In this document: in pieces, positions 10,869-19,412 of the stretch | How positions within the stretch are numbered: the stretch's first letter is position 1 | Layout: each line of letters begins with the position of its first letter | Origin: an uncultured Clostridia bacterium | Lineage (GTDB): Bacteria > Bacillota > Clostridia > TANB77 > CAG-508 | Assembly: GCA_934167435.1 (NCBI GenBank) | Contig: CAKPKZ010000001.1 | Span: forward strand, 1-38,223 | DNA length: 38,223 bases | Reading direction: 5' to 3' | Position numbers and translations under genes: made by a program | The notes under the pieces: model-generated | Seen by the model: the letters and a program-made list of their open reading frames with translations, nothing else | Told to the model about the DNA's origin: nothing | Database searches by the model: none

Positions 10869-11315
10869 ATGGCATATTCTGAAAGAGAATTATTAGCAAG
10901 AATAATACAGTGTGAGGCAGGAGGAGAAGGAGACAACGGTATGAAAGCAGTTGCTACTGTAGTAATGAATAGAGTAACTGTGTCAGAAGGAGAATATTCT
11001 AGAATTTCGCAAGGAGGAAATATTAGGAACATTATATTTCAACAAGGACAGTTTGATTGCGCAAGAGAGAATATAAACTACCAATATAATGCTCAAAATA
11101 TATACAATATGAATCCAACTGAAATTCATTATTATATTGCTGATTGGGCATTAGCAGGTAACAAACTAAATGAAATAGGAGATTGTTTGTGGTATTTGAA
11201 TCCGTATAAACCTGTGTGTGATCAAATTTTTCCAAGCAATGGCTCAGGGACATTTCATACTAGATTAGGAAAACATTGTTTTTACAGACCAACTGAAAGA
11301 TATTCTCAAACCTAA
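10869..11315 (+). CDS. cwlJ: Spore cortex-lytic hydrolase, CwlJ-like
   Basis: 148 residues from ATG at 10869 behind AAGGAAGG. It is a Hydrolase_2 (SleB/CwlJ) domain alone: LLARIIQCEAGGEGDNGM contains the catalytic-type glutamate, followed by VMNRV, IRNIIFQQGQFD and the C-terminal KHCFYRPTE. There is no signal peptide and no peptidoglycan-binding domain. That is the CwlJ layout (B. subtilis CwlJ is 142 residues) rather than secreted SleB. CwlJ degrades cortex peptidoglycan during germination and sits in the coat. The next gene resembles gerQ, which CwlJ needs for its localisation, supporting the call. Confidence 0.85.
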   Translation: MAYSERELLARIIQCEAGGEGDNGMKAVATVVMNRVTVSEGEYSRISQGGNIRNIIFQQGQFDCARENINYQYNAQNIYNMNPTEIHYYIADWALAGNKLNEIGDCLWYLNPYKPVCDQIFPSNGSGTFHTRLGKHCFYRPTERYSQT

Positions 11316-11340
11316 ATTTAAAAATAAAAGGAGGAATTTT

Positions 11341-11628
11341 ATGGAAAATGCAACAAATGAGCCAGAAACTTTAACAAATCCTATATATACACCAGGTTTT
11401 TTAAGAACTCAAATAGGAAAATTAATGAGAATAGAATTTTTAATAGGAACAAACAACCTAGTAGATAGGATAGGAATTTTACAAGAAGTAGGAGCAAGTT
11501 ATATTTTGTTAAGATCATTCGAAAATGATAGTTTAATATATTGTGATTTGTATTCTATTAAATTTATAACAATATCAACTAACAGTTCGTTTCCATATAA
11601 TGGTATGATTAATAGGTATTCATATTAA
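11341..11628 (+). CDS. gerQ: GerQ-like spore coat protein
   Basis: 95 residues. The core YTPGFLRTQIGKLMRIEFLIG, then VGASYILLRSFENDSLIYCDLYSIKF, resembles the C-terminal domain of GerQ, a coat protein cross-linked in the coat and required for CwlJ localisation. It lies 25 bp after cwlJ with its own AGGAGG, so the two probably form a bicistronic late-sporulation unit. B. subtilis GerQ has a longer Gln-rich N-terminus that is missing here. No sporulation sigma-factor promoter could be assigned with confidence. Confidence 0.7.
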   Translation: MENATNEPETLTNPIYTPGFLRTQIGKLMRIEFLIGTNNLVDRIGILQEVGASYILLRSFENDSLIYCDLYSIKFITISTNSSFPYNGMINRYSY

Positions 11629-11636
11629 AAGTTTTG

Positions 11637-11665
11637 TTGACAAAATCAAGATGAAATAATATACT
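11637..11665 (+). promoter_or_regulatory. Vegetative promoter
   Basis: TTGACA (11637-11642), 17 bp, TATACT (11660-11665), 31 bp before the ATG of the alpha/beta hydrolase at 11697. Confidence 0.75.
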
Positions 11666-11696
11666 ACTGATAGATTATAATTAGAAGGAGAAATTT

Positions 11697-12566
11697 ATGG
11701 AAATAATAAACTTTTTTTCTACAGATGGTATTAAATTAAATGGTTTTTTGCATAGGCAAAATACATTAAATAAAGATGTAATATTAGCAGTACATGGAAT
11801 GAGTAGTAATTGTTTTAAAGAAAGAGATTTTGCTATTGCAAACGAAGTAAATAAAGCCAATATAGATTATTTTGGATTTAATAATAGAGGAAGTGAACTG
11901 GTAAAATATATAAAAAAAGATGTAAATGGAAAAAAAGAAAAAATACTAGCGGGAACCTCGTATGAGGATGTTTTAGATGGATATAAAGATATTGTTGGAG
12001 CTATGCTAAAATTAAAAGAGCTTGGATACAAAAATATATATTTACAAGGACATAGCTTAGGATGTACAAAAATAATTTATACATACAACAAATTAAAAGA
12101 ATCTAAAAATGAATTATTTAATATGATTAATGGGGTAATTTTACTTTCTTTAGTAAATATTCCCCAAGTACTAAAAATATACTTAAATGATAATTATAAT
12201 TTTTATATAAAACTAGCAGAAGAAAAGGAAAATAAAGGGGAAATAAATGATTTTATGCCAGAAAAGTCATTTATTCATCCTATAAGCGTAAAATCATTTT
12301 TAAGATATGCTAGAGACAATAAAGAAATTTCAATCAATAATTATGAAGATGTTAAAAGTATAGAAGTTCCTATATTTATGCGTTGGGGAACCGAAAAAGA
12401 AATGATAGTAGAAAAACCAAGTGAGTTAGTAAACAAAGTATTAAATATTATAGAAAACAATAATAAAGATATTAATTATATAGAAGGAGCAGACCATGGA
12501 TATCATGGAAAGGAACAATTATTGGCTAAACAAATTGTAAAATTTTTAGAAGAACAAAGGAGATAA
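11697..12566 (+). CDS. Alpha/beta hydrolase, DUF1749-like
   Basis: 289 residues, cytosolic. VHGMSSNCF matches the oxyanion HG region, QGHSLGCTK the nucleophile elbow (Ser in GHSLG, near residue 122), and GADHGYHGK near the end supplies the likely catalytic His. It resembles DUF1749 serine hydrolases. The substrate is unknown. The next gene, also a predicted lipase-fold protein, starts 5 bp later, so the two form an operon under the promoter at 11637. Confidence 0.75.
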   Translation: MEIINFFSTDGIKLNGFLHRQNTLNKDVILAVHGMSSNCFKERDFAIANEVNKANIDYFGFNNRGSELVKYIKKDVNGKKEKILAGTSYEDVLDGYKDIVGAMLKLKELGYKNIYLQGHSLGCTKIIYTYNKLKESKNELFNMINGVILLSLVNIPQVLKIYLNDNYNFYIKLAEEKENKGEINDFMPEKSFIHPISVKSFLRYARDNKEISINNYEDVKSIEVPIFMRWGTEKEMIVEKPSELVNKVLNIIENNNKDINYIEGADHGYHGKEQLLAKQIVKFLEEQRR

Positions 12567-12571
12567 AAAAT

Positions 12572-13639
12572 ATGGCAAATATATTTGATTATATGCAATG
12601 GCGAGATATTAATTTTGAAAAAGTAGAATTTAATGAAATTGACGCTTTAATTTTATGTAGGTTATCATATTTTCCGTTAGATAATATAAACTTAGAAAAT
12701 GAAAGTATTACTATAAAAGAAGCATATGATAGGTATGAAAAACAAGAAAAAACAAGTAGAATATTACAAAAGGAGGACTTACAATTATTTCCTATTTTAG
12801 CAAATAGTGAAAGATTTGGAAAATTAATTTTATCAAATTATATTAATAAATTGGACAAGTTAGAAGAAAAACAATTTTCTGCAATTACAATACAAATACC
12901 AGACCAAACAATATTTGTTGCCTATAGAGGTACTGACAATACAATAGTTGGTTGGAAGGAAGATTTTAATATGAGTTTTAGGGACTTAGTTCCATCACAA
13001 GTGGATGCTATGAACTATTTAAATAATATTGCTTCCAAATATGACAAAAAAATAAGAGTTGCAGGACATTCAAAAGGAGGAAACCTTGCAGTATACGCTT
13101 CAACTTTTTGCAAAAAAGAAGTTAATGATAGAATAATTGCTATATATAATAACGATGGACCAGGATTTCAAAAAGCAGTTATAGATACAAATGAATATAA
13201 AAATACAATAGGAAGATTACATACATATATACCCCAAACTTCTATAATAGGAAGATTACTTAATCATAAAGAAAAGATAACAATAATAAAAAGTACTCAA
13301 ACAGGAATTATGCAACATGATTTATACACATGGCAACTAATAGGAGATCATTTTATAGAAGATACATTAACAAATTCTAGTGAATTTATTGATCATACAA
13401 TAACTGATTGGCTTGATGAAGTTTCACCAGAACAAAGAGAAAAGTTTATAGATACATTTTTTGAAATATTAAATGCAACAGAAGCCAAAACATTGTCTGA
13501 ACTAAGCAGTAAAAAATTTGAGACAGCAAAAGTCTTACTAAGTACATATAAAAATATTGATGATGAAAGTAAAGAAATAATATCCAAAACATTATCAATA
13601 TTTTTCCGCATAGCAAAAAATAATATTAAATTAATATAA
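12572..13639 (+). CDS. Mbeg1-like lipase-fold protein (DUF2974)
   Basis: 355 residues. VAYRGTDNTIVGWKEDF followed by RVAGHSKGGNLAVYAS is the DUF2974/Mbeg1 pattern, a class 3 lipase-like fold with Ser in GHSKGG (about residue 167). YNNDGPGF follows and probably carries the acid. A later histidine (MQHDLYTW) may complete the triad. There is no signal peptide. It is in an operon with the preceding hydrolase; the substrate is unknown. Confidence 0.75.
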   Translation: MANIFDYMQWRDINFEKVEFNEIDALILCRLSYFPLDNINLENESITIKEAYDRYEKQEKTSRILQKEDLQLFPILANSERFGKLILSNYINKLDKLEEKQFSAITIQIPDQTIFVAYRGTDNTIVGWKEDFNMSFRDLVPSQVDAMNYLNNIASKYDKKIRVAGHSKGGNLAVYASTFCKKEVNDRIIAIYNNDGPGFQKAVIDTNEYKNTIGRLHTYIPQTSIIGRLLNHKEKITIIKSTQTGIMQHDLYTWQLIGDHFIEDTLTNSSEFIDHTITDWLDEVSPEQREKFIDTFFEILNATEAKTLSELSSKKFETAKVLLSTYKNIDDESKEIISKTLSIFFRIAKNNIKLI

Positions 13640-13680
13640 ATAGAAAAAGAAGATATAGAATATAAAACTTAAAATTATGC

Positions 13681-13709
13681 TTGTACTTTTTATAATTTAA
13701 CTATATAAT
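13681..13709 (+). promoter_or_regulatory. Vegetative promoter of the pta-ackA operon
   Basis: TTGTAC (13681-13686), 17 bp, TATAAT (13704-13709), with AAGGAGG shortly before ATG at 13733. Confidence 0.75.
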
Positions 13710-13732
13710 ATAAAAAGTTTAAGGAGGCAAAT

Positions 13733-14737
13733 ATGAATTTTATAGAAAATGTAAAACAAAGAGCAAAAAAACAAATTAAAACTATAGTTTTGCCAGAAGC
13801 TGAAGATATACGAACATTAGAAGCTACTCAAACAGTTTTAAAAGAACAATTTGCAAAAATAGTTTTAATTGGAAACAAAGAAAAAGTTGTAGAAAAAGCA
13901 AAAGAAAACCATATAGACATTGAAGGTGCTAAAATTATTGAACCAGAAAAGTCTGAAAAGTTTGATGAATATGTAAATACTTTATACGAGTTAAGACAAA
14001 AAAAAGGTATGACAATTGAAAAAGCAAAAGTTCTAGTAAAAGACCCAGTATATTTTGGAATGCTAATGCTAAAAGATCAAAATACTGAAGCAGATGGCCT
14101 TGTATCAGGTGCAGTTCATTCTACAGCAGATACTTTAAGACCTGCACTTCAAATATTAAAAACAGCAGAAGGAACAAAACTTGTATCAGCATTTTTTGTA
14201 ATAGTAGTTCCAAATTGTGAGTATGGAGAAAATGGAACATTTGTATTTGGAGATTGTGGATTAAATCAAAACCCTACAGACGAAGAATTATCAGAAATAG
14301 CTATATCATCTGCAAAAAGTTTTAAACAATTAGTACAAAAAGAACCTAAAGTTGCCATGCTTTCATATTCTACATATGGAAGTGCTAAATCAGAATTAAC
14401 ACAAAAAGTTATAAGTGCAACACAAATTGCAAAAGAAAAAGAACCTAATTTAATATTAGACGGAGAGATGCAATTAGATGCTGCAATAGTACCACAAATA
14501 GCAAAAATGAAAGCTTCATCAAGCCCTATACAAGGAACGGCAAATACATTAATATTTCCAAACTTGGATGCAGGAAATATAGGTTATAAATTAGTACAAA
14601 GACTTGGAAAAGCAGAGGCATATGGACCACTTTGCCAAGGAATTGCAAAGCCAGTAAATGATTTATCAAGAGGATGTAGTAGTAATGATATAGTTGGTGT
14701 TATTGCAATTACAGCTGTTCAAGCACAAGAAGAATAA
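13733..14737 (+). CDS. pta: Phosphate acetyltransferase
   Basis: 334 residues, the short (catalytic domain only) Pta form. It converts acetyl-CoA and phosphate to acetyl phosphate. Landmarks are VLPEAEDIRTLEA at the N-terminus, ADGLVSGAVHSTADTLRP, and the C-terminal NTLIFPNLDAGNIGYKLVQRLG and QGIAKPVNDLSRG, all typical of Pta. It is followed after 14 bp by acetate kinase, giving a complete acetyl-CoA to acetate plus ATP pathway. Confidence 0.95.
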   Translation: MNFIENVKQRAKKQIKTIVLPEAEDIRTLEATQTVLKEQFAKIVLIGNKEKVVEKAKENHIDIEGAKIIEPEKSEKFDEYVNTLYELRQKKGMTIEKAKVLVKDPVYFGMLMLKDQNTEADGLVSGAVHSTADTLRPALQILKTAEGTKLVSAFFVIVVPNCEYGENGTFVFGDCGLNQNPTDEELSEIAISSAKSFKQLVQKEPKVAMLSYSTYGSAKSELTQKVISATQIAKEKEPNLILDGEMQLDAAIVPQIAKMKASSSPIQGTANTLIFPNLDAGNIGYKLVQRLGKAEAYGPLCQGIAKPVNDLSRGCSSNDIVGVIAITAVQAQEE

Positions 14738-14751
14738 AGGGGAGTGCAAAT

Positions 14752-15945
14752 ATGAAAATTTTAGTATTAAATTCTGGAAGCTCATCTTTAAAATATCAAG
14801 TAATAGATATGGAAAACAATGAAACTATTGCAAAAGGTTATTTTGAAAGAATAGGGCAACCCAATTCTTTTTTATCGCACAAGGTACATGGTAGAAAACA
14901 CAAATTTGAAATAGAAGCCAAAGACCATGAAGAAGCCATAACTTTTGTACTAAATAGATTAACAAATGACCACTATGGTGTAATAAAGAGTTTGGAAGAA
15001 TTAGAGGCAATAGGACATAGAATTGTACATGGTGGAGAAAAATTTAGTGATGCAGTTTTAATTACAGATGAAGTAATTGAGGAAATAAAAAAATGCAGTG
15101 ATTTAGCACCACTTCATAATCCAGCGGCAGTACTTGGAATAGAAGCATGCAAAAAAGTTGTTCCAAATATGAAAATGGTAGCTGTATTTGATACAGCATT
15201 CCATCAAACAATACCAAAAGAAAGGTATATTTACCCTGTACCATATAAATACTATGAAAAATATGGAGTACGTAAATATGGATTTCATGGTACATCACAT
15301 CAATATGTAGCAAATAGAGTTTGCAAAATGCTTGGTAAAGACATTAACAATTTAAAAATAATTAATTGCCATTTAGGCCAAGGAGCTAGTATTTGTGCAA
15401 TACAAAATGGAAAGTCTGTAGAAACAAGTATGGGACTTACTCCATTGGGTGGAATTACTATGGGAACAAGAAGCGGCGATTTAGATCCATCTGTTTTAAC
15501 ATATTTAATGAAAAAAGAAAATTTGTCGGCTGAAAAAATGGAAGAAATTTTAAATAAAAAATCAGGAGTTTATGGTGTTTCAAGAGTTTCAATGGATTTT
15601 AGAGATATAGAATATGAGGCTTTATCTGGAGGAACACATGCTAAACTTTCCTTAGATATTTTTTCATATTTAATTGCACAATATATAATGAAATGTGCAG
15701 TTGCAATGAATGGAGTAGATATAATAACATTTACAGCAGGTGTGGGGGAGAAAAGCCCATATTGCAGAGAGTTAATATGTAAACAATTAGAGTTTTTAGG
15801 TGCAAAATTAGATTTATCAAAAAATGAAATAAAAGGCGAAGAAGCAGTAATTTCTACTGACAATTCTAAAATTATTTTGTGTGTTGTGCCTACAAATGAA
15901 GAATTAATGATTGCTAAAGAAACTGAAAAAATAATAAATAATTAG
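14752..15945 (+). CDS. ackA: Acetate kinase, copy 1
   Basis: 397 residues. It makes ATP from acetyl phosphate. MKILVLNSGSSSLKYQ holds the N-terminal phosphate loop (N7), GHRIVHGG the R91-type arginine, VFDTAFHQT the catalytic Asp, MGTRSGDLDP the R241-type arginine, and TNEELMIA the C-terminal Glu. It is the second gene of the pta operon, 14 bp after pta. A second closely related copy follows only 9 bp later. In this copy the region FTAGVGEKSPYCREL departs slightly from the GGVGENS consensus, but no catalytic residue is lost. Confidence 0.95.
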   Translation: MKILVLNSGSSSLKYQVIDMENNETIAKGYFERIGQPNSFLSHKVHGRKHKFEIEAKDHEEAITFVLNRLTNDHYGVIKSLEELEAIGHRIVHGGEKFSDAVLITDEVIEEIKKCSDLAPLHNPAAVLGIEACKKVVPNMKMVAVFDTAFHQTIPKERYIYPVPYKYYEKYGVRKYGFHGTSHQYVANRVCKMLGKDINNLKIINCHLGQGASICAIQNGKSVETSMGLTPLGGITMGTRSGDLDPSVLTYLMKKENLSAEKMEEILNKKSGVYGVSRVSMDFRDIEYEALSGGTHAKLSLDIFSYLIAQYIMKCAVAMNGVDIITFTAGVGEKSPYCRELICKQLEFLGAKLDLSKNEIKGEEAVISTDNSKIILCVVPTNEELMIAKETEKIINN

Positions 15946-15954
15946 GAGGAAAAA

Positions 15955-17154
15955 ATGAAAATATTAGTATTAAATTGTGGTAGTTCATCACTAAAATATC
16001 AATTAATTAATATGGAAACTAATGATGTGTTAGCTTCTGGAAAATATGAAAGAATAGGAGAAGAGGAAGCTTTTATTACACATAAAGTAAATGGACAAAA
16101 AATTGAAATAAAACATCCTGCATTAAATCATGAAGAAGCTATAGATTTTACATTAAAACAATTAATAAATCCAGATTACAAAGTAGTTGATTCATTAGAT
16201 GAAATAAGTGCTATAGGACACAGAGTAGTACATGGTGGTGAATATTTTTCTAGTCCTGTTATAATAACTGATGAGGTTATAAAAAAGGTAGATGAATGTG
16301 CTGAACTTGCTCCACTACACAATAAAGCAGCAGTTTTAGGAATGAAAGCATGCCAAAGTGTAATGCCTGGAAAACCAATGGTAGTTGTATTTGATACAGC
16401 CTTTCACCAAACAATACCAAAAGAAAGATATATTTACCCAATACCATATGAATATTATAAAAAATATGGAATACGTAAATATGGATTTCATGGTACATCA
16501 CATATGTATGTATCAAACAGATTGGCTGAAATTGAAAATAAACCAATAGAAGACCTTAAAATTGTAACATGTCATTTAGGCCAAGGTTCTAGTATATGTG
16601 CTGTTAAAGGTGGAAAATCTGTAGATACAAGTATGGGCTTAACACCTCTTGCTGGAATACCAATGGTTACAAGAAGTGGTGATTTAGATCCATCTGTTGT
16701 AACATATATAATGAAAAAAGAAAATATGACAGCAAGTGAAGTAGAAGATATGCTAAACAAACAATCTGGTGTTCAAGGAATATCAGGATTAGCACCTGAT
16801 TTTAGAGTAATAGAGTCAGAATCATATACAGATAATGAAAGAGCTAAAATTGCTATGGAAAGCTTTAAATATGCTGTTGCAAGTTATATTGCAAAATATG
16901 CAGTTGCTATGAATGGAATAGATGCAATTGTATTTACAGGTGGTGTTGGAGAAAACCAAATAAATATTAGAAAAGGAATATGCAAACAACTTGAATTTAT
17001 GGGAGTTATTGTTGATGAAGAAGCAAATAATGTAAGAGGAGAAGAAAGATTAATTACAAAACCAGAATCTAAAATAAGAGCATATATAATTCCAACTAAT
17101 GAAGAATTAATGATTGCTAAAGAAACTGAAAAACTAGTAAATTATATAAAATAA
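15955..17154 (+). CDS. ackA: Acetate kinase, copy 2
   Basis: 399 residues, a tandem paralog of the preceding gene with all catalytic motifs: LNCGSSSLKYQ, GHRVVHGG, VFDTAFHQT, TRSGDLDP, VFTGGVGENQINIR and TNEELMIA. Long blocks are identical between the copies (for example around IPKERYIYP and KYGFHGTSH), while other regions differ. They therefore come from an older duplication, not an assembly repeat. Here LNCGSS replaces LNSGSS. A different acyl preference (propionate or butyrate) is possible but cannot be decided from sequence. A terminator follows. Confidence 0.93.
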   Translation: MKILVLNCGSSSLKYQLINMETNDVLASGKYERIGEEEAFITHKVNGQKIEIKHPALNHEEAIDFTLKQLINPDYKVVDSLDEISAIGHRVVHGGEYFSSPVIITDEVIKKVDECAELAPLHNKAAVLGMKACQSVMPGKPMVVVFDTAFHQTIPKERYIYPIPYEYYKKYGIRKYGFHGTSHMYVSNRLAEIENKPIEDLKIVTCHLGQGSSICAVKGGKSVDTSMGLTPLAGIPMVTRSGDLDPSVVTYIMKKENMTASEVEDMLNKQSGVQGISGLAPDFRVIESESYTDNERAKIAMESFKYAVASYIAKYAVAMNGIDAIVFTGGVGENQINIRKGICKQLEFMGVIVDEEANNVRGEERLITKPESKIRAYIIPTNEELMIAKETEKLVNYIK

Positions 17155-17163
17155 ATAAATTTT

Positions 17164-17198
17164 AAAAGCAAATGAGTGTTAGATATTCATTTGCTTTT
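17164..17198 (+). terminator. Terminator of the pta-ackA-ackA operon
   Basis: Perfect 12-bp stem (AAAAGCAAATGA at 17164-17175 with its complement at 17187-17198), 11-nt loop, ending in a T-run. Confidence 0.85.
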
Positions 17199-17288
17199 TA
17201 TAATTTTATTAATTTCAAGTAAAACATCTCCAAAATTTACATAATTTCATATTATATATAAAATGCAAATGAAAGGAGGGATACAATA

Positions 17289-17867
17289 TTGGAATTAGAA
17301 GGTATAAAAATAGGATTTGGATTAACAGGATCATTTTGTACATTTAGCAAAACAATTCCTAAAATAAAAGAATTAGTAAAAATGGGCGCTGAAGTCATAC
17401 CAATTATGTCTTTTAATGCCTATAATACTGATACAAAATTTGGAAAAGCAAAGGATTTTATAAATGATATTGAACAAATAACTAGTAAGAAAATTATAAA
17501 TACAATTGTTGATGCTGAACCGATAGGACCTAAAAAGATGACAGACATAATGGTTATTGCACCATGTTCAGGAAATACTATTTCAAAATTAGCAAATGAC
17601 ATAATTGATACTCCAGTAACAATGGCTGCTAAATCGCATTTACGAAACAATAACCCTATAGTAATAGCACCGTCAACTAATAACGCATTAAGTGGAAATG
17701 CTGAGAACATAGGAAGATTATTAAATAGGAAAAATTATTATTTTGTACCATTTAGACAAGATAATCCTATAACAAAGCCACGTTCACTTGTTTTTGATCC
17801 AGAATATATAATAAAAACAATACAATATTCTATTAATAAAGAACAAATTCAACCTATAATTTTATGA
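17289..17867 (+). CDS. dpaB: Dipicolinate synthase subunit B
   Basis: 192 residues from TTG at 17289, positioned 8 bp after AAAGGAGGG. It is a flavoprotein-like (HFCD-type) protein: GFGLTGSFCTF at the N-terminus, DIMVIAPCSGNTISKLAN, and TMAAKSHLRNNNPIVIAPSTNNALSGNAENI match SpoVFB/DpaB. With DpaA it makes dipicolinic acid, the spore-core chelator, in the mother cell. No dpaA is adjacent; the upstream gene is an acetate kinase with its own terminator. The cotJ operon follows, so this is a mother-cell sporulation cluster. Confidence 0.9.
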   Translation: MELEGIKIGFGLTGSFCTFSKTIPKIKELVKMGAEVIPIMSFNAYNTDTKFGKAKDFINDIEQITSKKIINTIVDAEPIGPKKMTDIMVIAPCSGNTISKLANDIIDTPVTMAAKSHLRNNNPIVIAPSTNNALSGNAENIGRLLNRKNYYFVPFRQDNPITKPRSLVFDPEYIIKTIQYSINKEQIQPIIL

Positions 17868-17932
17868 ACTTTTTAGCAACTTTTTTGTGTATATGTCATA
17901 AAATGTATTATAAGATAAAAGGAGGAAGAAAA

Positions 17933-18307
17933 ATGTTTAGAAGATATCAAAAATGCTATTGTATGAACAATGACAATCAAAATTATAATCTAGAAAATTG
18001 CAATGATAATGACAATATGCTAGAAACGCAATGTCAAAACAATTGTTCTTGTCAGCAATATGAAAATGATAGTTGTGAATGTGGATTTGATGAAGAATAT
18101 GGAGTTTTTCCAGAAAATCCTATGCTAGCTCAAAGTTATGTTCCAATTCAATATATGGATAAAACTTTTAAACCATGTGTTGGATTAAAAATGGGAACAA
18201 TTTTTCCAGAATTGGTAAGTCCTTATATGCCTTGTCAATCCATGAGAGAAAACGAATATATCGCTGCTACTAATCAAATTGGAAAGGGGTGCAATAAGTG
18301 TTGTTAG
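17933..18307 (+). CDS. cotJA: Spore coat protein CotJA
   Basis: 124 residues from ATG at 17933 behind AAAGGAGG. The C-terminal half has the CotJA signature: NPMLAQSYVPIQYMDKTF, then GLKMGTIFPELVSPYMP. The N-terminal half is an Asn/Cys-rich extension (YCMNNDNQNYN, NCSCQQYENDSCEC), and it ends NKCC. Cysteine richness fits a coat protein cross-linked by disulfides. It overlaps cotJB by 10 bp. Confidence 0.85.
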   Translation: MFRRYQKCYCMNNDNQNYNLENCNDNDNMLETQCQNNCSCQQYENDSCECGFDEEYGVFPENPMLAQSYVPIQYMDKTFKPCVGLKMGTIFPELVSPYMPCQSMRENEYIAATNQIGKGCNKCC

Positions 18308-18666
18308 AAGAAAATAGAAACTGTAATTGCAATAATATGCAAGAAAATACACAATATGTGTCAGCAGAAATGAACAATCAATGTCAATGTAATACAGAAC
18401 CTCAATCAGGAGTTGATTGTAATTTAAGAAAAGAAATGATAGACAAAATAAGATGTTACGAATTTGCAATAAATGAACTTGCTTTATATTTAGACACTCA
18501 CCCAGATGAATCAAAAGCTCTTTGCCTTCATAGGAAATACTGCAAAGAAGCGAAAGAATTAAAAGATAAATATCAAAAGGTATTTGGACCACTTACCATA
18601 AATTATCCTTGCAATAAATGGAGATGGTTAGAAGAACCTTGGCCTTGGGAAAGGGGGAATTTTTAA
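18298..18666 (+). CDS. cotJB: Spore coat protein CotJB
   Basis: 122 residues from GTG at 18298 (TTG at 18301 is possible), with GGAAAGGGG upstream inside cotJA. The C-terminal ~75 residues are CotJB: LALYLDTHPDESKAL, KYQKVFGPL and the terminal EEPWPWERG. The N-terminal ~45 residues are an extra Asn/Cys/Gln-rich extension like that of CotJA here. The stop overlaps the ATG of cotJC (TAATG), so the three coat genes are translationally coupled. Confidence 0.88.
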   Translation: MLLEENRNCNCNNMQENTQYVSAEMNNQCQCNTEPQSGVDCNLRKEMIDKIRCYEFAINELALYLDTHPDESKALCLHRKYCKEAKELKDKYQKVFGPLTINYPCNKWRWLEEPWPWERGNF

Positions 18667-18989
18667 TGTGGACTTATAATAAAACTTTACAATACCCAAT
18701 AAATATAAAGTGTCCAGATCCTAGACTTGCAAAAGTTATTATTTCTCAATACGGTGGACCTGATGGGGAACTTGCTGCTTCTTTAAGATATTTATCTCAA
18801 AGATTTGGAATGCCTGATCAAAAGGCAAAGGCTATATTAAATGATATTGGTACAGAAGAATTAGCACATTTAGAAATGGTTGGGGCAATAGTACACCAGT
18901 TAACTGCAGGAGCTTCAATAGAAGAAATAGAAAAAGCAGGATTGGGTTCATATTATACAGACCATGGGGTGGGTTTGGAATATATCTAA
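18666..18989 (+). CDS. cotJC: CotJC (manganese-catalase-like coat protein), N-terminal half of split gene
   Basis: CotJC is a spore-coat protein of the di-manganese catalase family (about 190 residues). Here the first 102 codons are intact: YPINIKCPDPRLAKVIIS, GELAASLRYLSQRFGMP with metal ligand E35, GTEELAHLEMVGAIVHQL with E65 and H68. At YYTDHGV the gene runs into foreign DNA and stops after five unrelated residues. The other half, with E136 and H170, lies at 24540. Either half alone lacks part of the metal site. The split is exactly in frame. Confidence 0.93.
   Translation: MWTYNKTLQYPINIKCPDPRLAKVIISQYGGPDGELAASLRYLSQRFGMPDQKAKAILNDIGTEELAHLEMVGAIVHQLTAGASIEEIEKAGLGSYYTDHGVGLEYI
18963..18973 (+). 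other. Left attachment core
   Basis: CATGGGGTGGG in the codons for H-G-V-G of truncated cotJC. It matches the right core at 9 of 11 bases; the crossover is probably inside the shared CATGG or GTGG. Confidence 0.6.
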
Positions 18990-19046
18990 ATAAGAATTTA
19001 AATAAATAATTGATAAAAAAAATTAAATGGTTCTTTTTCATGAACT

Positions 19047-19217
19047 TTAAAAAATAAAAATGTGTTGTCTTAATTCTTCCAATGTACAAACTCTACCATT
19101 TTTAATATCATCTTCACTTTCTTGAAGTTTGGCAAAGAAAAATAAATCATAAATAATATCATATAGAGTATTTTCTTGTACATTTACTTGATTTAAAGTT
19201 TTTTTCATAAAATCCAT
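19047..19217 (-). CDS. Small protein of unknown function at recombinase end of element
   Basis: 56 residues, starting MDFMKKTLNQVNVQEN behind a perfect GGAGG. It contains FFFAKLQESEDDIKNGRVCTLEE. The ESENDIxxGRVxTLEE-like pattern is reminiscent of small antitoxin-type proteins, but no partner toxin is adjacent. It is the last gene of the minus-strand recombinase operon, 74 bp from the left attachment core. A role as recombination directionality factor is possible from position and size only. Confidence 0.55.
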   Translation of the reverse strand: MDFMKKTLNQVNVQENTLYDIIYDLFFFAKLQESEDDIKNGRVCTLEELRQHIFIF

Positions 19218-19232
19218 TAATATAACCTCCTT

Positions 19233-19364
19233 TTAATTTGGATTTTTATCTTCAAGCATTTCTTTTAGAGTTTCATAATTAAAATGCTTATCAGTTCCAG
19301 GAATAATAGTTGTTTCATCTTCGCCATACCTTTTAATATATTCCATCATAAGTTTAAATACCAT
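19233..19364 (-). CDS. Small protein of unknown function downstream of recombinase
   Basis: 43 residues from ATG at 19364: MVFKLMMEYIKRYGEDETTI to a Lys/Glu/Asn-rich end. The frame is open further upstream (IFDGLKPTE precedes the Met) without a better ATG, so the true start may be non-standard or the gene may be a 5'-truncated remnant. It lies between the recombinase stop and the 56-residue gene, on the same strand. Confidence 0.45.
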   Translation of the reverse strand: MVFKLMMEYIKRYGEDETTIIPGTDKHFNYETLKEMLEDKNPN

Positions 19365-19412
19365 TTCGGTTGGTTTTAATCCATCAAAAATTTGTAAAAT
19401 TTATACGATATA

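Noticed and set aside
14752..17154. Tandem ackA as an assembly duplication
   Set aside because: The copies differ throughout at DNA and protein level, so they are real paralogs.
18832..19089. Minus-strand open frame across the left cotJC junction
   Set aside because: Antisense to conserved cotJC and to the left core; no ribosome site, and low-complexity Phe/Leu-rich translation.
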